Origin: Cephalotus follicularis
Taxonomy: Eukaryota > Streptophyta > Magnoliopsida > Oxalidales > Cephalotaceae
Direction of reading: 5' to 3'
DNA length: 64,000 bases
Assembly (NCBI GenBank): GCA_001972305.1
Contig: BDDD01000126.1
Coordinates: 310,001-374,000 of the forward strand
Under the pieces are notes generated by a model. The model was not told the DNA's origin. It did not search any database and worked only from the letters and a program-made list of their open reading frames with translations. The first letter of the stretch is position 1, and each line of letters begins with the position of its first letter. This document shows positions 1 through 11,563 of this stretch, piece by piece. Made by a program: the position numbers and the translations under genes.

Positions 1-51
1 TTTGGAGGCAATACTACCTCCTCTCATTCCCCATCTCCTCGAAGGGAATCT

Positions 52-564
52 TCACTCTGTAAATGATCGTAGTGGACCGGTTGTGACATCTTCTTGCAAT
101 GTCATACCCATACCCAAATCGTCGCCATCTTCTTCTTCTTCATAATCAGGAAGGCTGTAGGCATTTCTGGGTTTCATTTTTATCACAGTCACCCACCCTT
201 TGTACCTACGATCATTGAAAACGCTGGGTACGTAGAACACCTGCACAGCTTAACTTGCTAGTATGAACGACTCGTATGTGGGAAGTGCCTTTTCTGGGTT
301 CAGACGAACAATCCCAAACTCATCCACTCTGGTACCTCTCTCCGAAGTGTCAACCCAATCACACTTGAATAAAACAACTTTGTTGTCTTTTCTGTAGAAA
401 TCGAGCTCCACAACGTCGACCAAGGTTCCGTAAAAGTCACTACAACTATCATTCCAAGTGCTTCCCTTGATCATTACACCCCAATTTTGAGTTGTTGAGG
501 TCCTCGATGCATCTTTAGTGTGAAACTTGTACCCGTTGATGACATACCCCTTCCACGACCTCAC
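52..564 (-). pseudogene. CACTA transposase C-terminal part, DUF4216-like
   Basis: Two open stretches (250-564 and 52-246) that are nearly adjacent and separated by a stop. The first holds the pattern WGVMIKGST...DFYGTLVDVVELDFY...VVLFKCDWVD...FGIVRLN, typical of the DUF4216 domain found downstream of TNP2 in plant CACTA elements. The second, beginning QVFYVPSVFNDRRYKGW and ending in an acidic stretch, is the usual continuation. The role of DUF4216 is unknown; it occurs almost only in CACTA transposases. The reading continues from the DUF4218 part at higher coordinates and has no independent start codon. Non-functional. Confidence 0.75.
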
Positions 565-859
565 TTTTGTTGCAAGTGCACTTTCTAAATGTCGTAGATG
601 GGCATCAACTTCGTTGTCATTCTTAACCTATTAAGTGTGCAATGTACACACATAACATAGAAATCAACATCAACAATTAAAAATCATGAAACTTATATGA
701 TACTTGTAGACATATTCTGGCATTACTTACACGGCTTTGAAACCATTTCACAAAGTGTGCATCGCTCTCTTCTTCAATTTGTTTGGGGGTAATGTTAGGG
801 TTCAATTCCATGACTAGTTGTTCGTACTCACTACAGCAAAGAATATAGGTGACATACAT

Positions 860-1261
860 TCAAATTGCACAATTCGTATAAATAGAGTATAAACTTAGTA
901 CAATATATATGTGTACGTACTCAACCAGAGGGCTAACTTCATCGTAGTTTAGAAGGATGAACAAATATGCAGCCTCGTATTCTTGGTCTGTCATATGTCT
1001 GTTCTTTGTCCTGCCCACTGCTTTACCGGGATGAGTAAATATGGATAACAATCCGTTACTAGCAACGACGCCCTCATCCCAGTTTCTCTCTGGTCTATTC
1101 AGCCTCGTCGAGACATCATGTTCGAAATAATACGAACAAAACGTTGTCAACTCGCGAACGATGTATGCCTCGACGATGGACCCTTCCACATGAGCCTTGT
1201 TCTTGACCATCTTCTTGAGATCAAACAGCTCTATACAATTAAATATGTAATTAGAATGCAT
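860..1261 (-). pseudogene. CACTA transposase, DUF4218 second part
   Basis: An open stretch with the sequence VEGSIVEAYIVRELTTFCSYYFE, then RLNRPERNWDEG, which matches the second half of the DUF4218 domain that follows TNP2 in plant CACTA proteins. The usual downstream link to DUF4216 (677-859, with NPNITPKQIEEESDAHFVKW) is in another frame, so this piece and its neighbours were once one exon series. Upstream (1262-1455) the conserved link is visible but interrupted. Part of the decayed transposase of copy 1. Confidence 0.7.
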
Positions 1262-1455
1262 GACAAAGAGATGAACATTTTCAGAAAGAGAAACAACGAG
1301 TAACTGTACCTCTCAATGGGATACATATATGTATTCTGAACCCGCCCATAAACTTTCGCTTCATAAGCTGGGTGGACGAGAAGATGTTCCATCTACTCAA
1401 AAAATGATGGAGAAAATATCTTCTCCATTTTGAAAATTGTTTTCACAATGTTACT

Positions 1456-2214
1456 CTAGAGCAAGTCCATATTCGAAGCACTATTAGATGTTGAGCATAT
1501 ATTCCGAAAAAAATCATTGACCTCGGCCAACACCTCCATGATATTTTTCGGCAGGAACTCAGAAAATGCAATCGGAAGAAGCCTCTGCATGAACACATGG
1601 CAATCATGGCTCTTCAATTCCGAAACTTTACACTCTGAAACATTCACACACCGACATATGTTTGAGGCGTATCCATCCGGAAACCTGATATTTGTCGTCC
1701 ATTCACAAACCTGTTTGACATGTTCACTGTTTAGTGAATATTTTGCTGGTGGCAATATGAACCACCCTTCCACCTCTTCTGCATGCAGTTCAGGTTTTAT
1801 TCTTAACTCTTTCAGATCAAGTCGAGCTTGTACGTGGTTCTTTGATTTGCCCTTCACATTCATGACAGTGTTGAATATATTTTCAAACACATTCTTCTCG
1901 ATGTGCATGACGTCCAGCTTGTGTCTGACTAGTACTTTACTCCAATAAGTAAGTTCAAAAAAGATACTTCGCTTAGTCCAATTGTGTACTCTCCCGAACT
2001 CAGGAATCTTACAACTGGGTACACCTTTTCCAAACACAACTTCATTCAACTCGGGGAGTTGATCCTCTACCTCTTCCCCTGATAACCTCTCCACACACAC
2101 CTCGGTCACCCGTCGACCCTTCAAGAAATTTTTTTTGTCTCTTCTAAACTGGTGGTCTGTGGGCAACAATTGACGATGACAGTCAAACCATGAACATTTT
2201 TGACTATGTTTCAA
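1456..2214 (-). pseudogene. CACTA TNP2 transposase C-terminal half plus start of DUF4218
   Basis: A 252-codon open stretch. It begins with HSQKCSWFDCHRQLLP..DHQFRRDKKNF, continues through the conserved TNP2 segment KLDVMHIEKNVFENIFNTVMNVKGKSK, and ends in the first half of DUF4218 (LKSHDCHVFMQRLLPIAF). TNP2 proteins bind the terminal and subterminal repeats and carry out cut-and-paste transposition. The LDVMHIEKNV block is the best recognition mark. The N-terminal half lies upstream in other frames (2230-3351). It is the longest intact piece of the gene in this copy, but it lacks its own start and is not expected to be active. Confidence 0.85.
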
Positions 2215-2229
2215 TCTAAAACCCTTGGT

Positions 2230-3351
2230 CTAACCCATGCAGTTGGGGCATGCCAAATGACCATGAGTACTCCAGCCTGACAGCATTCCATAGGTAGGAA
2301 AGTCACTAATCGTCCACATTAAAGCTGCCCTCATCTGAAAGTTCTTCTTGCGCGATGCATCATAGGTTTCAACTCCAGTTTCCCACAACATCTTCAACTC
2401 GTCAACGAGTGGACGCAGAAACACATCAATATCTTTCCCTAGGCTTTTTGGTCCAGGTATAATCAAGGATAAGAACATGAATGGCTTCGTCATACACAAC
2501 CAAGGTGGAAGATTGTATGGGAAAACAAAAACAGGCCAGCTAAAGTCTTGGTGCCACCGAAAAGTGACGCAAAACCTTGTAAGGTACTTGTTTCTTTCTC
2601 TTTCCACCACCGCTAGGTTTGAATCTAGGATGATTATATGTTGGACACTCTGTAGCACACTTGTGCTGATCCCCGTAATACAACATACAATCATTGACAT
2701 GTGCATCTATCTTTTTGTAGCCTAATCCCAATGTCTTCATAATTTGTTTCAGCTTATAATAAAACTCCGGCAACTTCTCATCCTCAGGCATTCTGCTCTT
2801 AACGATCTGAAGAATTTCCTCGACCCCTTCGTTGGGAATCCCTACTTGGACTTGAACTTCATGAGTCACGTCATCATAGACAGCTTGATGTGTTTTTTAC
2901 AGCCATTCCACAATGGTTTGTCCGTATCCTTAAGCAGGTCATATAACTTTTTTTCATTGGGATTCGGAAGTTCATCGGCCGTCTCGTCATGTTCACCAGT
3001 GTCAAACTCGAACCCCCTAGCATCCATTACGAGATCAACAAAAGGACTGCTCGAACCCGAGGGGTCTGGCTGCTCTACTACAGCCCGACGACGTTCCCTT
3101 CTTTCCCCATGTTGATCCTACAACGTGTAATAGGGGGTGAATCCCCTTTTCAACAAATGTAACCGCACTTCAGATCGAGTTCCAAACGCCCTTAACTTGT
3201 AACAGCTACAAGGAAATTTTATCGTACTATTCCAGATAAAATCTTGGTTTGAAAATGTAAAATCTAAGAAAGCGAGCACACCCCTGTTAAATTTCTCGGT
3301 TAGTAACCCCCGGACAACCCGCCTACTCATCCAACTCCTGTCCACAGACAT
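2230..3351 (-). pseudogene. CACTA transposase N-terminus: Transpos_assoc domain and TNP2 start, broken
   Basis: The original start is probably the ATG at 3351, giving MSVDRSWMSRRVV and the transposase-associated domain (about residues 1-75). A TAG at 3118 interrupts it. The frame resumes through VMDARGFEFDT, then PNEGVEEILQIVKSRMPEDEKLP (2869-2540), and shifts into FPYNLPPWLCMTKPFMFLSLIIPGPKSLGKDIDVFLRPLVDELK of TNP2 (about 2510-2380). About 200 bp of the domain between KVLRHF and WPVFVFPYN is missing near 2555. The corresponding stretch survives in copy 2 at 56076-56324. Known family: TNP2-type plant CACTA transposase. Confidence 0.8.
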
Positions 3352-3359
3352 TTTTTTCT

Positions 3360-4043
3360 ACAAGTAGGGTAGAAGATTGTTAGATTCTAGTATTCTTTTC
3401 TCAAAATGCATTTACTGAAGTGTATATCACCACTTAACTCTAAAAGGTATGACCCTATCCCATTCTCGACTACGTACCTCCACTAATATCGTTATCCCAC
3501 GTGCATAGTTCACTCCAAGAAAATTTCGGCAGCATCTCCCCATGATTCCTCAAACACATGAATTAAACTGAATTGATCGGTTTAATTATGTATCCGAGGA
3601 ACATGTTTAAGGAGTGTAACCGAAACTTTCTTGAAGAAAACTATGTACACAAGATAATGATATATCCTACAGTGGACGTACGTATGCGAGAACTGTTCGA
3701 ACTGGACAATTCATGATTCACTTCTATTGAATGAATCATGAATGAGAATCTAAGGTTTCTCTCAAATTTGTATGTAACTGAACTCTATATATATATAATA
3801 AATTCCACACACACACACATATATATATATGCAAACAACATAGAATTCCACAATGCGACATCACATGTGGGGTTGGCATCAAATAACTCACGCGCTAACT
3901 CTAAACTTCCCACCTCAATATACATATTAAACAATGCCCCTCGCCATGCCTTTTTTTTCAAAAAAAAAAAAAACAAGGCTCAACGGCGAGGGGATTCATG
4001 CGCCCTCTCCATGCCCTCGCCATATGCCCTTGCCGTTGCCCTG
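3360..4043 (-). other. Non-coding 5' region of CACTA copy 1
   Basis: This stretch has no gene. It is the 5' leader and subterminal region of the CACTA element, and 3360-3740 aligns by eye with 54920-55300 of copy 2 in inverted orientation. It contains a TA/CA microsatellite (3786-3832), an A/T homopolymer block at 3951-3974, and subterminal repeats of the CCCTCGCCAT type (3974-4040). Confidence 0.6.
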
Positions 4044-4056
4044 TTTTCTTGTAGTG
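4044..4056 (-). repeat. CACTA terminal inverted repeat, 5' end of copy 1
   Basis: Minus-strand CACTACAAGAAAA, identical over 13 bases to the left end of copy 2 at 54366. It marks the true end of the element. The flank (4057-4081) contains a short perfect inverted repeat, GTTCACT ... AGTGAAC. Confidence 0.9.
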
Positions 4057-4349
4057 GTTCACTAATGCCCATAAAGTGAACCTATGACTTGGAACTAATC
4101 TGACATAAGGAGTAAGGTAACCAACCCATTGCCTCCATGCTTGGCATCCAACCTTATATCCGGGCATCACAAGTGTGCGTAGATTAAATTTAATTTATTT
4201 CAATTATAAGATTAAAAACAAGTGATTATGCCAATAATAATATATTCAAAATAGCATATGTCATATATATAGAAAAAGACTGTTCATACACAAGAATAGG
4301 TCCGATACAAAAGCCCATCCAATTGCTTGTCGGGTCACCCTATCTAACA

Positions 4350-4875
4350 CTGGGTTGGTAAAGAGAAGGAAGACCTTTCTTTGATCTGAAATAGGCTTTC
4401 CAATTGAGTGAAGCTAGTCAAAAATTAATTTGAATCCATTCAAATAATCAGCAATGGACATGGTGTCAGTTTTTAGGTGATTTTGCATCTTGGAGTGCAG
4501 CTCAAACTCACGCGCCTCAGATGTTTATGAAACTGCCTTAGTGAGAACTGTCCACAAGTTCTGTGAAGTTTCGGTCCCAACGGCATGGCCCAGTACTTCC
4601 TCAGAAAGCATTCCGGTGATCCAAGCTTTCACGAGGCAGTCAGTTTTCCTCCACAATATGTAATATGGATTAGTGATATGTTGTTCATTTGTGTCTTGTA
4701 TTTCTCTTTCTGATGCTGGAGTTTGACCATTGATGAAGCCAAGAAAATCCTGGCTTTCAATGAGGGAAAGGATTTGTGTTTCCCAGAGAAGAAAATTGTT
4801 TTGGGTGAGTTTGATAGTGACAAAATTGCCTACATTGAGTGTCGTAGGATATGGGTAGGTAGAAGTTGTTGCCAT
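4350..4875 (-). pseudogene. Ty1/copia gag polyprotein, truncated
   Basis: Starts at the ATG at 4875 and runs through KLTQNNFLLWETQILSLIES, then WRKTDCLVKAWITGMLSEEV, then LWTVLTKA, and after in-frame stops (TAA at 4525, TAG near 4412) EFELHSKMQNHLK and MSIADYLNGFK. This is the gag polypeptide of copia retrotransposons, the capsid precursor. The match ends around 4350; no protease, integrase or RT follows. A primer binding site and short LTR lie just upstream, so the fragment is the 5' end of an element that lost everything after gag. Confidence 0.8.
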
Positions 4876-4904
4876 TTGTAGTGCTGGTGAGAGTCCCTTG
4901 GTGT

Positions 4905-4915
4905 GCTCGATACCA
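4905..4915 (-). other. tRNA primer binding site of the copia fragment
   Basis: Minus-strand TGGTATCGAGC, a close variant of the plant initiator tRNA-Met site TGGTATCAGAGC, 30 bases before the gag ATG at 4875. It fixes the orientation of the fragment and the end of its LTR. Confidence 0.65.
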
Positions 4916-5056
4916 TAAAGACAAAAATAGGAAGAGAGTCAATTGCTTTTCATTGATAGATGTATTGTTTATATAAGCTATACAGGGAAGTTGTAACTAA
5001 TTAGCTAAAGTATATGAGATGAGATAACTAGAATAAACTAGAGTCATTTTACAACA
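4916..5056 (-). repeat. Probable short 5' LTR of the copia fragment
   Basis: On the minus strand the stretch begins TGTTGTAAAATG and runs to the primer binding site. It contains a TATA-like GCTTATATAAAC around 4970. At about 140 bp it would be unusually short for copia. The start was chosen from the TG dinucleotide only; no second LTR remains to confirm it. Confidence 0.4.
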
Positions 5057-5871
5057 GAATGAATTATGAAATTTAAATAATGAAGTTAACTCCTTATTGA
5101 TAGGCTTTTAATTTTGAATAGGTTTATCTTCAATAGTACTGTCTTTGAACATTTATTGCAATCGTCCATACTTTCATAGCATATGAACTCGTGTCATCAT
5201 TGCATCTAGTATCTCGTCATAAAGAGATTTTTGATAGACGTAGTCTATCACGTGATACGTGAATATATCTAATAATAAAATAATATATCTTTAATTTAAT
5301 TGATTATTATTTTAGACACTTTCAAAATTGATGATATGTACTTATACTTAGATAGACTGTATCTACCTAAGAATTTTTTCTCAGATAATTCCACTACGGA
5401 GCTGTTGAATACTTGACATAATGAATCATGAATAAATCTTCTCCGATTTTTCGTTTGAAACATAAATTTTGATTGTTCTCTTCATCTATAATTAATCTAT
5501 TATATCTAACGGTGTGCTAGATATCAGTCTGTTGGATATGTAGTCGTTGTGGTATTTTATTTTATTTTTTTGATTTTTTTTCAATTTTTTAAATCATAAT
5601 TCATAACTCAATATATATCACTTCTAAATTTCATTTCAATTCACAATTTTCCCAATTTTCTCAACTATCTGTAACTTCAATCTCTCTCAATCTTGTCTGC
5701 TTTACTACTTACTTGCTTAGCTAAAACTTTTCAAAAAAAAAAAAGGCAAACTGAAACAATGTAGACGATTGGTCTCATGGATTACACCGAACCATAGATG
5801 AACTCTGCAACGTTCTTGTTCTGTTGGGACGCACTTTAGGTTTTTATATGACTTACCAAATTCTATCTACG
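5057..5871. other. AT-rich spacer without recognised gene
   Basis: No coding pattern or terminal repeat was recognised. The last 350 bases precede the hAT transposase and probably hold its 5' untranslated and subterminal sequence, but no hAT terminal inverted repeat could be paired with the 3' side. Confidence 0.4.
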
Positions 5872-6980
5872 ATGCCAGATCTTCGAGCTTTAGGCGACTC
5901 CAAAACCTAACCTCTGGACGACGAACAATTTGATGTTTTCGTGTACGCTGATCATGATGTAGATGACAATGACGATGGAATGGAAACGTAGACACATTCC
6001 GATGTGATAGCCCCAATGTTCGAAACACCTCAACTGAATCCAATCCCAGCATATGGGACTGATAAGTTAAGGCTTCTATTGTGTGGGAATTAATGGAGGT
6101 TCGTGAGGTCAATGACGTGTAAAAAGTCAGTTGCAAGATATTTAACGTCAAACATTATGCTTATTAGAAGGGTCATGGCACCGGTATTATAAGATGCACT
6201 AATTGCCTTATATGAAAAAACACAGTATTAATCCCAGCATCTAATCTGAGTCTGTGGGTACTGGTGCCGGTCCCAGTAGCAGTAATTACTTTAAATTTTC
6301 AAATGAAATACATAGGCAAAAATTTGTTAATTTTGTTATATGGATGGAATTACCATTCAATGTTGTTGACCACAAAATGTTTAAAAACTGGGTTTCCACC
6401 TACGTTAATTCTCTAGCGCAACTGATATTTAGGACATTTGTACGAGAATGTCAGAAATTTTTTAAATTAAAAAACAGAGGTTAATCAAATTCTACAAAGA
6501 GATTACTAGTTTTGCATTCATCTCAGATTTTTGGACCAGTAATATAGGAAGGGCTTTTATTTGTATAACGGCCTACTACATAGATAAAAACTGGTTTGTT
6601 CAAAAGCGAATTTTTTCTTTCCGTGTGTTTGAACACCCTCATACTGGTAACGACCTAGATAGGGCAATAAAATTAGTTGCACATTAGTATGACATATATA
6701 ATAAAATTTTCTTTATTCGTTTCGATAATGCTACTAATAGTCCTAATGCTATTAACGTATTAAAGAGTAAAATCAATCCAATTTTAGATGGTGCACTTTT
6801 TTATGTTAGATGCGTTTGTCATATTATTAATCTGATTGTACAAGATGGTTTGAGTGTTACTAGGCATATTATTGAAAATATTAGAAATGTCTTTATTATA
6901 TTATCGGCTAGCAGAAAAGATGAATTTAGGCAAATTTGTAATAGGCATAGGTTAAAATACAAGAGATTGTTAGTTAATGT
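5872..6980 (+). pseudogene. hAT (RICESLEEPER-like) transposase, segment 1: BED finger and catalytic-domain start
   Basis: A probable start ATG at 5872 opens an acidic N-terminus with stops. A frame change leads into a degenerate BED zinc finger (about 6072-6215; VWELM ... KGHGTG ... CTNC). Then follow FSNEIHRQKFVNFVIWMELPFNVVD (6300-6370), the conserved block FISDFWTSN (about 6515-6540), CITAYYIDKNW (6565-6600) and VRCVCHIINLIVQDGL (6805-6855), all hallmarks of plant hAT transposases of the zinc-finger BED / RICESLEEPER group. The gene is cut at 6980, where a copia element inserted with TSD AATGT. Several stops make it a pseudogene. Confidence 0.85.
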
Positions 6981-8138
6981 TTGTTGACATTTATGTCTCA
7001 ATCCTAGTTTTGATGATAACATATTTGTGTTTAACCAAGTTTCTTTATGTGCAAGAAAAACATGGAATGCGCAAAACAGCACGAAAAACTGCAGAAATAG
7101 GATAAAGCATCGACGCTCAGAAATAAAGCATCAGCGCTTTGTGCAACAGTCGAGACAATGAACAAAGCGTCTACCGTTGAAGTGCTTTGAGGAGAGGAAA
7201 AAATGTTCAAACCGTCGACGCCTAATTATAAGCGTCTGCGCTTTAACTCAGAGCGTCAACGCTTTGAGACCTCAAGTCAGCGCTTAAAAACAGAGACTTC
7301 TTGATCCAATCAATTTGACACAAGCGGCGACGCTCAACACTAAGCGTCAGCGCTTTGAGGTAACAGTCGACTCCTACATCCAGAACGCCTGCGCTTTGAG
7401 TCGGCAAATTCAAATTAAAATACCTAACGGTCATATAAGCGCCGACGCTTTGAGGGAGCAGTCGACGCTTTGCACGGCTGGAAAGAATTCTGACAGAGTT
7501 TTAATGCACCGTTTTTTATGCAACAAATTTCAAGACATACCCAACGGATCTCTGAGGCAAAAATATATATATACAAAGGTGTTTTGAAGAGAAACAAGAA
7601 GAGGAACACAAGTGACATCAAATACAAAGATCATTCAAGAAAACATACTACAAGCATTCAAAATCAAAGTTCATCTCAAAATCTTTTGTCTTATATCTTA
7701 GCCTATATTTGTTCCCACTTAAATTGAGCGATTTCATCTTGTAAAATCCAACATTTTGAGAGGTTTAGAATGAAACACTATTTTATCTATTTTGATTGTA
7801 ATAGGGGAGTGAACCTTAAAAGAAATTGGGGAGTGAACCCAAAGAGAGTTGTAAGTGATTGAGGTCAATCACAAAGGTGTACCGAATAGCACCCGGAATC
7901 TTATTCGGAGAATAGTGGAAACTCAAGGAGATCCTTGGGAAAAGTGGACGTAGGCAAGAGTTACGCCGAACCATTCTAAAAATCGTGTTTGCAAACTCTC
8001 TAACTCTTTCTCTTTGAATTGTTTATTTAATTGCTATTGTTTGCATACATACTTGTTCATTAGTTTGTTAAATTAAAATTGCAAAAAGGTTAATTATTTT
8101 TAGAAACTACAATTCACCTCCCCTTGTAGTTTATTCAA
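6981..8138 (+). repeat. 5' LTR of the copia element
   Basis: 1158 bp, starting TTGTTGACATTTATG and ending TTTATTCAA directly before the primer site. It has a TATA-like TATATATATAC at about 7563 followed by an A-rich leader. The U3 part (7100-7480) is filled with imperfect copies of a GCGTCGACGC / GCGTCAGCGC word. Compared with the 3' LTR it carries 364 additional bases near the end (about 7770-8135). Confidence 0.9.
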
Positions 8139-8139
8139 T

Positions 8140-8151
8140 TGGTATCAGAGC
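8140..8151 (+). other. tRNA-Met(i) primer binding site
   Basis: TGGTATCAGAGC, the perfect plant initiator tRNA-Met complement, one base after the LTR end. It primes minus-strand DNA synthesis in Ty1/copia elements. Confidence 0.95.
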
Positions 8152-8196
8152 GGCAGGCTTATAATTATTAAGTGCTAGAGCCTTTAATGATCTAGG

Positions 8197-9069
8197 ATGA
8201 CAATGAACTCAAACGTAGGAGAGAGCCAAAATATCTCAAAACCCCCTTTCTACGATGGCAACAACTATGGCCATTGGAAGGTTAAGATGACCATTTTCAT
8301 TCAATCCCTTGACTATAACTTATGGGACCTTATAGTTGATGGTCCAAATCTCCCCACCGTCACACTTGAAAACGGGGATGTAGTTCCTAAGCCTAGAAAT
8401 CTTTAGGATGATAATGATAGAAAAATGGTTCAAATAAATGCTAAGGCTAAACACATTATTATTTGTGCTATAAATTCTAATGACTTCAATAGGATTTCGT
8501 CTTGCATTTCCACCAAGGAAATGTGGGATAGACTTGAGGTCACCTATGAAGGGACAAATCAAGTTAAGGAAGATAAGATTAGCATGCTAGTCCATGAATA
8601 TGAAATGTTCACCATGAATGAGAACGGAGACATTAAATCCATGTTCTCTAGATTTACAAATATCGTTAATGCATTACAAGCTTTATATAAAACATATTCT
8701 AACAGTGAAATGGTGAGAAAAATTCTTAGGTGCTTACCAAGGTCTTGGATGCCAAAGGTCACCGCAATTGAAGAAGCAAAGAATCTCAATGTCCTTCCAC
8801 TAGAAGATCTTCTTGGGTCATTAATGACTCATGAACTCTCAATGCAAAAGAAGGATGATGATGAAGAAAAAGAGAAGAAGAAGAAGAAGATAGTTACTTT
8901 AAAATCGTCCCTAATCGAAAATTCCGAGGACGATGATGATGATGAAGAGCTAGCCCTTATCACACGTAAGTTCAAGAAATTCCTTGCTAGCAAGAAGAAG
9001 TTTGGTGGAAAGCAAAACAAGAAAATCCACCAAAAAGGAGAGTCAAGCAAGCTAGAAGAAATCATATGA
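8197..9069 (+). pseudogene. copia gag (UBN2/DUF4219-type) with in-frame stops
   Basis: Starts with ATG at 8197. The N-terminus KPPFYDGNNYGHWKVKMTIF is the DUF4219-like gag start, followed after a TAG at 8404 by IISTKEMWDRLEVTYEG-type sequence (about 8510-8560), LVHEYEMFTM and a lysine/aspartate-rich tail ending in KKKFGGKQNKK. It forms the capsid part of the polyprotein. The same frame continues after the TGA at 9067 into the zinc-knuckle region, so gag and downstream parts were one long polyprotein. Two stops make it non-functional. Confidence 0.85.
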
Positions 9070-10134
9070 TTCGAGTGAAACAAAAAGGGGCACTACAAAA
9101 GAGACTGCCCTCGCCTAAAAAAGAAGGACCTATTGAAGAAGAAGAAGAAGAAGGCTATGATCGCAACATGGGATGATAGTAATGAGTCTAGTTTGGATGA
9201 AGACTCAAATGAAGAAGTGGCGCAAATAGCATTGATGGCCTTAGAAGAAGAAGAAGAGGAAGAAAGCGATGAGGTAACATACGATGAACTTGTCTTAATA
9301 GTAGAAAAATATAGCTCTATGATTGCAACCAAAAAAAAAAAAATCAAAAAACTAGTAAATGAAAACGATGAACTTAAATCAATTAATTTGGCCAAAGAAG
9401 AAAACTCGAACGAAATTGAAGTAGATCTCCTAGAAAATGAAGTAGCATATCTAGAAAAGGAAAATAGAAATCTTAAGGAAGAAATAGAAGCATTAAAGAA
9501 AACTTTCTCAAAGTTTTCTAATAGTAGTGAGAAGCTTGAAAATCTTTTTGGCATGCAAAGATGTGTCTTTGATAAAGCCGGACTAGGATATGAGGAGATG
9601 AATAACGTTAAGCTTTATCAAACATTCTTTGAAAGGAAAGAAAGAATAGAAAAAGAAAAGGTTGAAAAGGTTCAAATTAAAAAGAAAATTGTAAAAACTT
9701 TGTGTGACTATTGTGGTAAAAATGGAAATACATATTTTACTTGCTTTCATAAAAAGAATGTCATGTTTAAGAAAAATTTGAATAATTCATGTAATTTTTG
9801 TGGTAAACATGGACACACATCTTCATAATGCTATCATAGGAAAAATTTCATATATAAGAAAAAGATGAATATCTCGTGTACTCATTGTGGTAAGTACGGT
9901 CATGCATTTTCATCTTGCTTTTATAAAAGAAATAATACGTATAAAAGAAGAATAATTGTTTCTTGCAACAATTGTGGTAAAAATGGTCATACTTCTACCT
10001 CATGCTTTTACAAAGAAAATATATTAAACAATTTGAATTTCTCTAGAGTAAAAAAGAGTTGGGTTCCCAAAGGAACCATTTTGACTAACCCCAAAGGACC
10101 CAAGGTTTGTTGGGTACCTCAAACAAATATTTGA
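9070..10134 (+). pseudogene. copia gag C-terminal region: coiled coil and four tandem CCHC zinc knuckles
   Basis: Same frame as gag. An acidic/lysine-rich stretch (9133-9400) leads into a leucine/glutamate-rich coiled coil (about 9400-9545; ENEVAYLEKENRNLKEEIEA). Four zinc knuckles follow: CDYCGKNGNTYFTC (about 9706), CNFCGKHGHTSS, CTHCGKYGHAFSSC (about 9880) and CNNCGKNGHTSTSC (about 9964). The first has Asn at the His position and the second is cut by a TAA at 9826. Zinc knuckles bind genomic RNA during packaging. Four units in a row, where one or two is usual, point to local duplication. A TGA at 10132 closes this piece. Confidence 0.8.
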
Positions 10135-10765
10135 AAATTGTGTTTGTAGGTGTGCTTGAAGGCATTATCCAAGAAGACACAATGAGACTTGGATAGTGGA
10201 TGCTCCAAGCATATGACGGGTGACAAGAGTCTCTTCGTCAAATACGAATCAAAGGAAGGAGGAGAGGTATCATTTGGAGACAATGCAAAAGGGAAGATCA
10301 AAGGTTTTGGCTCCATAGGTAACAATAAAACCTCCATTCATAATGTTTTATTTGTTGATGGACTTAAGTACAATCTCTTGAGCATAAGCCAATTATGTGA
10401 CAAGAATTGTAGAGTCATTTTTGAAAAGGACTCTTGTAAAGTGATAGATATAAACAATGATCAAATAAAATTTATAGGACATAGACATGGGAACGTGTAT
10501 GTGGTAGATATAGATGACTTAATTAATATTAAATGTTTAGTATCTATAAATGAAGATAGTTGGATATGACATAGAAGATTAGGTCATGTAGGTATGTCAA
10601 CCATATCAAAACTTTTAAAACATGAATTAGTTAAAGGACTTCCTAAAATTAGCTTTGAAAAGGATAAAGTTTGTGACGCATGTCAATACGGAAAACAAAC
10701 TAGAGCTTCATTTAAAAGCAAAGACATTGTATCAACAACTAGGTCATTGCAACTTTTGCATATAG
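10135..10765 (+). pseudogene. copia protease and GAG-pre-integrase region, truncated
   Basis: The aspartic protease signature DSGCSKHMTGD sits at about 10192-10225, followed by SLFVKY and LFVDGLKYNLLSISQLCD, typical of copia. After a TGA at 10567 the pre-integrase zinc-binding region HRRLGHVGMSTISKLLKHEL and CDACQYGKQTRASF is clear (10570-10720). The integrase core should begin after LQLLHID (about 10750), but the sequence jumps into the distal RT instead. That deletion junction near 10765 removes the integrase catalytic core and most of RT. Confidence 0.85.
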
Positions 10766-11563
10766 ATCATCAACCAATAAAAGTATGTCAAGGACTTACT
10801 CAAAAGATTTGGGATGGAGAACGCCAAAAAGAGTAAGACCCCTATGAGTACAACTACCAAACTTGATAAAGATGAGCAAGGTAAATCTATTGATCAAAAA
10901 TTGTATAGAAGCATGATAGGTTCATTGCTTTACTTAACGGCGAGTAGGCTAGACATTTTGTTTAGTGTATGCTTATGTGCTAGATTGCAAGCATGTCCCA
11001 AGGAATCCCACTTGCATGTCGTAAAACGAATCTTCAAGTATTTAGCATACACACCCTCCTTAGGACTATGGTATCCTAGGAAATCATCCTTTGACTTACA
11101 CACTTACTCCGATGCCGATTTCGGAGGATATAAAGTAGATAGAAAAAGCACAAGCGACACGTGTCAATTTTTAGGCAATATGCTTATTTCTTGGTTTAGC
11201 AAGAAACAAAATTCGGTAGCACTTTCTACTACCGAAGCCGAATACATTGCCGCGGGAAGTTGTTGCGCCCAAATCATGTGGATGAAGCAACAACTCCTTA
11301 ACTATGGCTTTAACTTTGAAAAAGTGCCAATTAGGTGTGATAGCACTAGTGTGATATGTTTAGGAAAAAACCCGGTTCATCACTCTAGGACTAAACACAT
11401 TGACATAAGATATCACTTCATAAAAGATCACATAGAAAAAGGTGATATTGAATTAGTTTTCGTCCCGACTCAAGAACAAGTCGCGGACATCTTCACAAAA
11501 CCATTAGATGAACAAACCTTCTCAAAATTTAGATTGGAATTAGGTCTATGTGAAATTGAGTGA
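10766..11563 (+). pseudogene. copia distal reverse transcriptase and RNase H
   Basis: Begins downstream of the deletion with distal RT sequence in a new frame. From 10814 it reads MENAKKSKTPMSTTTKLDKD, then LYRSMIGSLLYLTASRLDILFSV, then RNase H with TYSDADFGGYKVDRKSTS, LSTTEAEYIAA and RCDSTSVICL carrying the acidic catalytic residues, and ends at FTKPLDEQTFSKFRLELGL. RNase H looks intact as a domain, but the YVDD catalytic core of RT is absent, so the element cannot copy itself. The final stop at 11561 is the normal end of copia pol. Confidence 0.88.

Larger units (their letters stand above)
1..4056 (-). mobile_element. CACTA (En/Spm) transposon copy 1, truncated by the window edge
   Basis: A minus-strand class II element whose 5' end lies at 4056 and whose other end is outside the window. 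The terminus reads CACTACAAGAAAAC on the minus strand, the classical CACTA inverted repeat, followed by repeats of a GGCGAGGGCA-like subterminal word (3974-4045). Inside are remnants of a TNP2-type transposase gene in several reading frames. The family is the same as the copy at 54366-61133: the transposase-associated N-terminus and the 5' leader align by eye. Stops, frame changes and an internal deletion show the copy is dead. The 3-bp target duplication cannot be tested because the left end is missing. Confidence 0.9.
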
